7,296 nt of DNA. Source: Paludibacteraceae bacterium. GTDB lineage: Bacteria > Bacteroidota > Bacteroidia > Bacteroidales > Paludibacteraceae. Positions 1 to 4,934 of this stretch are shown here, piece by piece. The stretch lies in the NCBI GenBank assembly GCA_024400275.1, contig JAKSMY010000074.1, positions 1 to 7,296 of the forward strand, in the 5' to 3' direction. The notes below the pieces were generated by a model. That model was given only the letters and a program-made list of their open reading frames with translations. It did not search any database and was not told the DNA's origin. The first letter of the stretch is position 1. Every line of letters starts with the position of its first letter. A program made the translations under genes and the position numbers.

Positions 1-54
1 AATTGGGATTTAATTTTTCCGATTGAACAACTCTATGCCGGTGCATTAGCATAG
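1..54 (+). CDS. Possible 3' end of an upstream gene (partial)
   Basis: Reading from base 1, 17 sense codons run to a TAG at 52-54 and give NWDLIFPIEQLYAGALA, a protein-like composition. The other two forward frames stop within the first 30 bases. The stop lies about 70 nt before a strong terminator, a normal distance for a gene end. Seventeen open codons can easily occur by chance, and the same bases form a hairpin (33-54), so this could equally be part of a structured RNA. No family can be named from so short a piece. Confidence 0.25.
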   Translation, partial: NWDLIFPIEQLYAGALA

Positions 55-91
55 CCGAGAGAGTGCTTTCGGCAGCAGGTGAAAGTCCTGC
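33..91 (+). other. Cluster of three small hairpins before a terminator, possible structured RNA or 3' UTR
   Basis: Three hairpins follow one another. CTATGC (33-38) pairs with GCATAG (49-54). GCCGA (54-58) pairs with TCGGC (69-73), sharing G54 with the first. GCAGG (75-79) pairs with CCTGC (87-91) around the loop TGAAAGT. The spacing and the downstream terminator suggest a transcribed structured 3' region or the 3' half of a small RNA. The GGTGAAAGTCC segment resembles short motifs in group II introns and cobalamin riboswitches. The other conserved blocks of those families are absent, so I do not assign one. Confidence 0.35.
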
Positions 92-126
92 AAGACATGA
101 TGAAAAGAAAGTGTTTGTTACGAGTC

Positions 127-163
127 ATCGCCTATCTACATTGAAACAGATAGGCGATTTTTT
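127..163 (+). terminator. Strong intrinsic terminator
   Basis: A perfect 11-bp stem pairs ATCGCCTATCT (127-137) with AGATAGGCGAT (148-158) around a 10-nt loop. A run of six T residues (158-163) follows at once. It ends the transcription unit entering from the left and insulates it from the promoter that starts about 20 nt further on. There is no T-run on the other side, so it works for the + strand only. Confidence 0.9.
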
Positions 164-181
164 ATGCAAAATGCAAAAAGA

Positions 182-213
182 TTTGCATATATGAAATTTT
201 TATTGTACCTTTG
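182..213 (+). promoter_or_regulatory. Bacteroidetes-type promoter (TTTG / TAnnTTTG)
   Basis: TTTG at 182-185 serves as the -33 box. TACCTTTG at 206-213 matches the -7 consensus TAnnTTTG recognised by the Bacteroidetes primary sigma factor. The spacer is 20 nt, identical to that of the other promoter in this window. Transcription should begin roughly at 217-221, right at the start of the structured region, about 340 nt before the first plausible start codon. Confidence 0.8.
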
Positions 214-525
214 CAACGCGAATCACGCTGGAGGGATTATGTCATGTCTCTTAGGCGGGGTTGGCAGACATAATTAAAAGCGTTTACTGACGCTTGTTCT
301 TGGTCTTCGAAATCTCGCAAGTTTCGTAACTCTATCAGGAATAAGACAAAGGTAGATGCTCATGGGGAATATCCCTTAATCGGTTGTACCGTTTTGGTAT
401 GCCTTTTAGTTCGTATATTCCGGCGTGAGATTCTGCGTTGTCATTCTATAGAGTGGGTTATGCGAGATACCCGAAGACGGAATGACAAAGGTAAGAGTTC
501 CACGCTTTTTTATTGTACCACGCTT
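197..525 (+). repeat. 13-bp direct repeat bracketing the structured RNA region
   Basis: TTTTTATTGTACC occurs at 197-209, inside the promoter, and again at 507-519, on the T-run at the far end of the RNA region. The coordinates span both copies and the unit between them. The downstream copy continues with ACGCTTGG, close to the ACGCTGG found at 225-231 just after the first copy, as if 15 bases were missing. CCACGCTT also occurs twice at the right edge (500-507 and 518-525). This may be a relic of a tandem duplication. Confidence 0.5.
214..511 (+). ncRNA. Structured RNA of unknown family (stand-alone or long 5' leader)
   Basis: No reading frame here looks coding, but the pairing is dense. A closing helix of about 18 bp joins 214-231 to 420-440, with bulges at 427-428 and 434. 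Inside it, ATTATGTC (236-243) pairs with GACATAAT (267-274), and AAGCG (278-282) with CGCTT (291-295). The segment 300-307 pairs with 343-349 around CGAAA/TTTCG (308-312/322-326), and 382-390 pairs with 396-403. A 9-bp hairpin, TTGTCATTC (438-446) with GAATGACAA (480-488), abuts the closing helix, with an inner GGGT/ACCC (455-458/469-472). A run of six T residues at 506-511 could mark the 3' end, though no compact hairpin directly precedes it. The length and closed-helix shape recall 6S RNA, which is only a guess. Alternatively it is a leader acting on the gene at 561. The first few bases may precede the true transcription start. Confidence 0.6.
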
Positions 526-560
526 GGCGGAATTCACAGGCAAAATTTTATTATCTCATT

Positions 561-800
561 ATGAAAGAAAGAAATGTAGAGTACACCTTAAAACCGTATT
601 CAGAGCCCGGTATGTTTGATCAATCAGACAAAGAGTGGCAAAAAATGAATGAAACACACAATGGTGTGTTAATTGAAATCTCTCCTGAAAGTCAATTAGA
701 TGAGACAGGCCATTATGTAGTCGTATCTATGGCACACATCGTGGATTCGAAAACAAATCAGATTGTATCAGTACCTTTGAAAAATGTCAAACTTATTTAA
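561..800 (+). CDS. Small hypothetical protein, 79 aa
   Basis: I do not recognise the family. The protein starts MKERNVEYTLKPYSEP and ends in PLKNVKLI. It is acidic and polar in the middle (residues about 18-35). The second half looks like alternating beta strands (GVLIEI, HYVVVSMAHIV, QIVSVPL). There is no signal peptide, membrane segment or cysteine, so it is probably a small cytoplasmic protein. I chose ATG 561 over an in-frame TTG at 513, because TTG would put the start on the T-run ending the structured RNA and add 16 unconvincing residues. The gene stops 12 nt before the lipoprotein gene, shares its AT-rich codon use and is probably cotranscribed with it. No promoter is visible between the RNA region and this start. 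It is short and unrecognised, but its context supports a real gene. Confidence 0.6.
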   Translation: MKERNVEYTLKPYSEPGMFDQSDKEWQKMNETHNGVLIEISPESQLDETGHYVVVSMAHIVDSKTNQIVSVPLKNVKLI

Positions 801-812
801 TTTTAAAACATT

Positions 813-1766
813 ATGAGAAAACTATTTTTTTGCATATTTATTGTATGTTCCTTCATTTTTACAGCATGTGATAAAGACAAAAATGATGCGACAAACCCAA
901 CCGAAACATCTACTATTTCATGTTCTCCAAATGAAATTACGGATGATGGTAGTGGTAACAACTATACTATTTGTTTAACATCTGTAGGTCCATGGACTGT
1001 TAGCAAAGATCAAGAATGGGTTACCATTTCTCCAGATAAAGGTCAAGGAGATGCTATTGTTTCAATTAAGGTAGATGCTGGGAGTACAGCAGTAGCAAAT
1101 ATCTTATTTAGTAATTCTAAAAATTCCACGAAAGTAATAATTTCTCGAATTGTACCTGATAATGGCAAAGAGAATGGACACGATTATGTTGATTTAGGAT
1201 TAAGTATTAATTGGGCAACAATGAATATTGATGCAACTAAACCAGAAGACATAGGTTCCTTTTATGCTTGGGGAGAAGTAACTCCAAGAGGGGATACATA
1301 TTCATGGACACAATACAAATTTTGCAATGACGAATATGGAGATTCATTTTCTAAATATGTAGTTTATACACCCTATGACTATGGTACTGTAGATAACAAA
1401 ACCACTTTAGAAATGATTGACGATGTGGCTCATACAAAATGGGGAGGTAAGTGGAGAATGCCAACAGCAAGTGAGTGTGAAGAACTAATTGAAAAATGCT
1501 CTTTTTCAAAAAAACAATACGAGCAGATGGTTATTGTGACTGGTCCCAATGGAAATTCCATTGTGTTGCCTTGGGCAGAGATTAAATCTGGTGGTGCATC
1601 TTCGTCTTATATTAATACCTGTGGATATTGGACTTCTTCGTTGTTAGACTCTAGTCCTTATAAGAGTATGTTTTTGGCGCTTATGAATTCCTATACAACA
1701 GCGTATGTATGGGATACAGAGCGAGTATGCGGAATGCTCATACGTCCTGTATGTGATAAAAAATAG
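813..1766 (+). CDS. Lipoprotein with BACON-like and FISUMP domains
   Basis: This is a 317-aa exported lipoprotein. Residues 1-18 form a hydrophobic signal peptide ending in the lipobox FTAC, with the lipidated cysteine at 19 followed by DKDK. Residues about 35-112 resemble a BACON domain (WTVSKDQEWVTISP, then GQGDAIVSIKVDA), a beta-sandwich common in Bacteroidetes surface proteins and often linked to glycan or mucin binding. Residues about 122-314 match the FISUMP domain (Fibrobacter succinogenes major paralogous domain, TIGR02145): GHDYVDLGLSINWATMN, YAWGE, DNKTTLE, WGGKWRMPT, GPNGNSI, YWTSS and a final IRPV. FISUMP function is unknown and no catalytic site is evident. It lies between the 79-aa gene (12 nt) and the BspA-like gene (27 nt), so all three are probably one operon. 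The lipid anchor and neighbours suggest a cell-surface role. Its codon use is markedly more AT-rich than that of the genes from 4935 onward, which may mean recent acquisition. Confidence 0.88.
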   Translation: MRKLFFCIFIVCSFIFTACDKDKNDATNPTETSTISCSPNEITDDGSGNNYTICLTSVGPWTVSKDQEWVTISPDKGQGDAIVSIKVDAGSTAVANILFSNSKNSTKVIISRIVPDNGKENGHDYVDLGLSINWATMNIDATKPEDIGSFYAWGEVTPRGDTYSWTQYKFCNDEYGDSFSKYVVYTPYDYGTVDNKTTLEMIDDVAHTKWGGKWRMPTASECEELIEKCSFSKKQYEQMVIVTGPNGNSIVLPWAEIKSGGASSSYINTCGYWTSSLLDSSPYKSMFLALMNSYTTAYVWDTERVCGMLIRPVCDKK

Positions 1767-1793
1767 TTTAATTATTAACAAAATTACAAAACA

Positions 1794-4247
1794 ATGAAAA
1801 AGATTTTTTCTTTATTCGTGGCACTTATTGCCACTACCGCCCTTTGGGCACAAAACAATGTCATTACCTATACGGCAACGCGAAAATTAACAAGCTCAAC
1901 TTTAGATGTAGGTAAAACGACTTTTGGACCTGCCATTTCTTCACACACCTTTTCTAATGTCACGGGTACGATTACCTGTAGCGGAGAAGTCACAACGATT
2001 GGATACTATGCTTTCGCTGATTGCAGCGGTTTGACCTCAATTACGATTCCTGCTTCCGTTACCACGATTGGAGGAAGTGCTTTCGCTAATTGCAGTGGTT
2101 TGACCTCGGTAACGATACCAAATTCCGTCACCACGATTGGAGGTGGTGCTTTCAGAGGTTGCACAGGTTTGACCTCGGTAACCATTCCTAATTCCGTCAC
2201 TTCGATTGGAGGTAGTGCTTTCTGGTATTGCAGTGGTTTGACTTCAGTAACTATTCCCAATTCCGTCACAACGTTTGGAGACTATGCTTTCGAGGGTTGT
2301 ACATCACTTCCTGTGATAAATAATCTTCGTTATGCAGATACGTATTTAGTAGAGGCTGTGGATAAAACCCTATCTACTTATACCATTAAAGAGGACACAA
2401 GATGGATTGGAAATCATGCTTTCGATGGTTGCACTGGTTTGACCTCAATAACTATTCCTAATTCCGTCACCACGATTGGAGATTATGCTTTCGATGGTTG
2501 CACTGGTTTGACCTCAATAACTATTCCTAATTCCGTCACCACGATTGGAGATTATGCTTTCTATGATTGCAGCGGTTTGACTTCGGTAACGATACCTTCT
2601 TCCGTCACAACGATTGGAGATTGGGCTTTCTTTAGTTGCAGCGGTTTGACTTCGGTAACGATACCTTCTTCCGTCACAACGATTGGAAATTGGGCTTTCT
2701 TTAGTTGCAGTGGTTTGACCTCGGTAACGATTCCCAATTCCGTAACTACGATTGGAGATTATGCTTTCTATGGTTGCTCTAGTTTGACCTCGGTAACGAT
2801 TCCTAATTCCGTAACTACGATTGGAAATGGTGTGTTCGATTATTGCACCGCTTTAACCTCCATTGAGATTCCAAATTCCGTAACTACGATTGGAAATGGT
2901 GTGTTCGATTATTGCACCGCTTTAACCTCCATTGAGATTCCTAATTCCGTTACAACGATTGGAGGTTCTGCTTTCTCTGGTTGCAGCGGTTTGACCTCGG
3001 TAACGATTCCCAATTCCGTCGAGACGATTGGAGACGAGGCTTTCAGGGGTTGCAGTGGTTTGACCTCGGTAACAATTCCCAATTCCGTCACCACGATTGG
3101 AGATTATGCTTTTTCTGTTGTCAATAATATTGTGTACAATGGTATAGCCACAGGTTCTCCGTGGGGAGCTAAATGTGTGAATGGCTATGTAGATGGTTAT
3201 TTGGTATATAGTGATGCATCAAAAACAAAACTTTGTGGTTGCTCTGCTGCCGCAACAGGGGAAATTACGATTCCAAATTCCGTCACCACGATTGGAAGTT
3301 CTGCTTTCTATGATTGCAGCGGTTTGACCTCGGTAACGATTCCTTCTTCCGTCACCTCGATTGGAGAGGAGGCTTTCGCTGGTTGCAGTGGTTTGACCTC
3401 AATAACGATTCCTAATTCCGTCACCACAATTGGAGCTGGTGCTTTCTATGGTTGCAGCGGTTTGACTTCAATAACCATTCCTAATTCTGTCACCACGATT
3501 GGAGAGTGGGCTTTCTATGAATGCAGCGGTTTGACCTCGGTAACTATTGGCAATTCCGTCACGACGATTGGATATGATGCTTTCTCTGGTTGCAGTGGTT
3601 TAACCTCGGTAACTTGCTATGCTACAATACCCCCTGCTTGTGGTGGTAATTGTTTTTATAATGTGGATAAATCCATTCCTCTCTATGTGCCTGCTGAAAG
3701 TGTAGAAGCGTATAGAGATGCAGAAGGTTGGCAAGATTTCACGAATATACTACCTATTACTGCTGAAGAAGTAGAGGTAACAGAGCCAGAGACAGAACCA
3801 ACAAATAATTCAGTCGTGATCTCATGGCCATCTGTTGCTGATGGCGAGACATACACCATTGAGATTCGTAAAGGAGAAGAACTGATTTGTACGCTTGTTT
3901 TCAATGCTGACGGACAACTGATGTCTATCAACTTTGCTGCTCCTACCCGTGGTGGAGAACGTGGTTCGCACTATGCCACAGCAACGGCTACTGGTTGGAC
4001 TTATACTATTACCGGGTTAGAGGCAGGTACAGAATATACCTATACGATTGTTGCTAAAGACAATGGTGGCAGCACGCTCTATTCCAAATCAGGTACTTTC
4101 AAGACTACAGGCGGTGAGATGGCTATTGATGAGATGACGGATAGTCGAAAGTCAAAAGTAGAAAGTCAAAAGGTGATACGCAACGGTGTTCTCTACATCG
4201 AGCGCAACGGCAAGACCTACAACGTTTCGGGACAGAAAGTAAAATAA
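1794..4247 (+). CDS. BspA-like leucine-rich-repeat surface protein
   Basis: An 817-aa secreted protein. Residues 1-19 are a signal peptide ([19 protein letters not shown], cleavage before Q20). Residues 68 to about 613 carry 21 units of 23 residues with the core TTIGxxAFxxCxxLTSVTIP, the BspA/TpLRR type (LRR_5 family). BspA proteins bind host proteins and other bacteria, but the ligand here is unknown. The units fall into three blocks, starting at residues 68, 204 and 499, broken by non-repeat segments at about 175-203 and 441-492. After the last unit comes a cap with [19 protein letters not shown] (631-649), commonly seen at the end of such arrays. A fibronectin type III-like domain follows at about 667-772 (VVISWPSV, then [20 protein letters not shown]). 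The tail [20 protein letters not shown] resembles C-terminal tails of other Bacteroidales surface proteins and may aid sorting or anchoring. The first ATG directly precedes the signal peptide. A strong terminator follows the stop. Confidence 0.93.
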   Translation: MKKIFSLFVALIATTALWAQNNVITYTATRKLTSSTLDVGKTTFGPAISSHTFSNVTGTITCSGEVTTIGYYAFADCSGLTSITIPASVTTIGGSAFANCSGLTSVTIPNSVTTIGGGAFRGCTGLTSVTIPNSVTSIGGSAFWYCSGLTSVTIPNSVTTFGDYAFEGCTSLPVINNLRYADTYLVEAVDKTLSTYTIKEDTRWIGNHAFDGCTGLTSITIPNSVTTIGDYAFDGCTGLTSITIPNSVTTIGDYAFYDCSGLTSVTIPSSVTTIGDWAFFSCSGLTSVTIPSSVTTIGNWAFFSCSGLTSVTIPNSVTTIGDYAFYGCSSLTSVTIPNSVTTIGNGVFDYCTALTSIEIPNSVTTIGNGVFDYCTALTSIEIPNSVTTIGGSAFSGCSGLTSVTIPNSVETIGDEAFRGCSGLTSVTIPNSVTTIGDYAFSVVNNIVYNGIATGSPWGAKCVNGYVDGYLVYSDASKTKLCGCSAAATGEITIPNSVTTIGSSAFYDCSGLTSVTIPSSVTSIGEEAFAGCSGLTSITIPNSVTTIGAGAFYGCSGLTSITIPNSVTTIGEWAFYECSGLTSVTIGNSVTTIGYDAFSGCSGLTSVTCYATIPPACGGNCFYNVDKSIPLYVPAESVEAYRDAEGWQDFTNILPITAEEVEVTEPETEPTNNSVVISWPSVADGETYTIEIRKGEELICTLVFNADGQLMSINFAAPTRGGERGSHYATATATGWTYTITGLEAGTEYTYTIVAKDNGGSTLYSKSGTFKTTGGEMAIDEMTDSRKSKVESQKVIRNGVLYIERNGKTYNVSGQKVK
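1995..3633 (+). repeat. Coding tandem repeat array, 69-bp units (21 LRR units)
   Basis: The DNA behind the leucine-rich repeats is a 69-bp periodic array in three blocks starting at 1995, 2403 and 3288. Several neighbouring units are almost identical as DNA as well as protein. The units at 2416-2484 and 2485-2553 are identical. Those at 2567-2635 and 2636-2704 differ only at 2619/2688 (G to A, changing GDW to GNW). Those at 2805-2873 and 2874-2942 differ at a single base. Such identity at silent positions points to recent unit duplication by slippage or recombination. Confidence 0.95.
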
Positions 4248-4272
4248 TCATCCATTCAGAAACATTATTCGC

Positions 4273-4304
4273 ACAAGGGGAGAGCAATCTCCTCTTGTTG
4301 TTTT
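4273..4304 (+). terminator. Intrinsic terminator after the BspA-like gene
   Basis: ACAAGGGGAGA (4273-4283) pairs with TCTCCTCTTGT (4288-4298), giving 11 bp with one G-T wobble. The loop is GCAA, a stable GNRA tetraloop. TGTTTT follows the stem. It lies 26 nt after the stop of the surface-protein gene and ends that operon. Confidence 0.85.
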
Positions 4305-4324
4305 GTAGTCAGTTGTTGTGTAAT

Positions 4325-4375
4325 CAGTTGTGATACTCTCCTTCACGAAAAGTGACGAAGAACCCAACTGTTTTT
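4325..4375 (+). terminator. Possible second, weaker terminator
   Basis: CAGTTG (4325-4330) pairs with CAACTG (4365-4370), directly followed by five T residues (4371-4375). A smaller hairpin around CTTCAC/GTGA (4341-4346/4352-4355) fills the interior. The outer stem is only 6 bp over a long span, so this is weaker than the terminator just upstream and may act as a backup. Confidence 0.4.
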
Positions 4376-4406
4376 ATCTCCGTCCCTTGTTTCTCCGTAC
4401 TCATTC

Positions 4407-4458
4407 TTTATGATTCCTTTACTATTCCTTTATGATTGCTTTACTATTTCTTTATGAT
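4407..4458 (+). repeat. 22-bp tandem repeat, about 2.4 copies
   Basis: Two 22-bp units (4407-4428 and 4429-4450) both start TTTATGATT and differ at two positions. An 8-base third copy, TTTATGAT, follows at 4451-4458. The repeat is AT-rich and lies in a long intergenic stretch. No gene or known site explains it. Confidence 0.75.
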
Positions 4459-4678
4459 ATTAAAACAGCAATAGAAGGGATACTATGCTTTTGTAATAAC
4501 CATGAACTGATTTTTTGTTGCAATGTTACTATACAAATTCATCCTGCCCCCTTACCAAGTCGCGCTCAAGCACATCGTGGGAGCGCATTTTGCTATAAAA
4601 ATGATGGAATTACTACGAATGCTACAGTGCAACGAAAGTCAAAATCCCAATTTACAAATTTACAAATTCTGTAGTTCT

Positions 4679-4720
4679 GTTGCACGCCATTTGTTCCGTG
4701 CTCGTCAGGAACAATGCAAC
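4679..4720 (+). other. Bulged 13-bp inverted repeat
   Basis: TTGTTCC (4691-4697) pairs perfectly with GGAACAA (4708-4714) around a 10-nt loop. Beyond a 6-nt bulge on the left arm only (4685-4690), the helix resumes with GTTGCA (4679-4684) against TGCAAC (4715-4720). No T-run follows, so it is not an ordinary terminator. It could be a transcribed structure, a protein-binding site or a remnant of a mobile repeat. Confidence 0.5.
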
Positions 4721-4741
4721 ATAAACAAGACAAAGGAATGA

Positions 4742-4774
4742 CCCCCGACCGACCCTCGACCGACCCCCGACCCC
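4742..4774 (-). other. Potential G-quadruplex motif on the minus strand
   Basis: The + strand is a C-rich run with C-tracts of 5, 3, 5 and 4 separated by short GACC-type spacers. Its complement therefore carries G-tracts of 4, 5, 3 and 5 with loops of 2, 8 and 6 nt, which fits the usual pattern for an intramolecular G-quadruplex with one slightly long loop. It stands out in an AT-rich intergenic region, about 100 nt before the -33 box of the next promoter. Confidence 0.6.
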
Positions 4775-4875
4775 AAAAGTGAGCAATAAACTTTGAATTT
4801 TGGACTTTTTGAGAAGAAAATTCGCACAATTTTTACACTATTTTAATGCGATTGCTCTGTAAAAATCGTTTTTTA

Positions 4876-4907
4876 TTTGCGTATTTCAAAAAAAATGTGT
4901 ACTTTTG
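4876..4907 (+). promoter_or_regulatory. Bacteroidetes-type promoter for the GNAT-fur-peptidase unit
   Basis: TTTG at 4876-4879 and TACTTTTG at 4900-4907 match the -33 and -7 boxes with a 20-nt spacer. Predicted transcription start is around 4911-4915, leaving a 5' leader of only about 20 nt before ATG 4935. This rules out the in-frame TTG at 4905 as a start codon, because it lies inside the -7 box. Confidence 0.85.
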
Positions 4908-4934
4908 CAGCCTGTTTACAATATACACACAAAT

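Larger units (their letters stand above)
4459..4875. other. Intergenic stretch without a convincing gene
   Basis: Short open frames exist on both strands but show no start-site context, domain or sensible composition. Visible structure comprises a GCGCTC/GAGCGC hairpin (4562-4567/4581-4586), a doubled ATTTACAA run near 4650-4666, a bulged hairpin at 4679-4720 and a C-rich tract at 4742-4774. The first part follows the surface-protein operon and the last part leads into the promoter at 4876. I see no RNA family that I can name. Confidence 0.6.

Noticed and set aside
75..91. Group II intron or cobalamin riboswitch suggested by GGTGAAAGTCC
   Set aside because: There is no domain V, reverse transcriptase or 5' GUGYG boundary, and none of the other conserved cobalamin blocks. 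An 11-base resemblance is not enough.
214..511. RNase P RNA, tmRNA or SRP RNA
   Set aside because: The universal RNase P blocks, the tRNA-like ends of tmRNA and the SRP core motif are not present.
513..560. TTG start at 513 for the 79-aa protein
   Set aside because: It lies on the T-run and repeat that end the RNA region and adds 16 unconvincing residues; ATG 561 is more natural.
2006..3094. Minus-strand open frames in the LRR region (2006-2269 and 2909-3094)
   Set aside because: They are by-products of the repeat periodicity and encode only the reverse of the repeat.
1995..3633. CRISPR array suggested by regular repeats
   Set aside because: The 69-bp period is continuous, in frame and encodes the 23-residue LRR consensus; there are no unique spacers.
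4562..4586. GCGCTC/GAGCGC hairpin as a terminator
   Set aside because: It is followed by ATTTTGC rather than a clear T-run, and no gene ends just before it.
4432..4829. Short open frames on both strands in the intergenic region
   Set aside because: They overlap one another, lack promoters and domains, and run across repeats and the C-rich tract.
4905..4934. TTG start at 4905 for the GNAT gene
   Set aside because: The codon is inside the -7 promoter box, upstream of the predicted transcription start.
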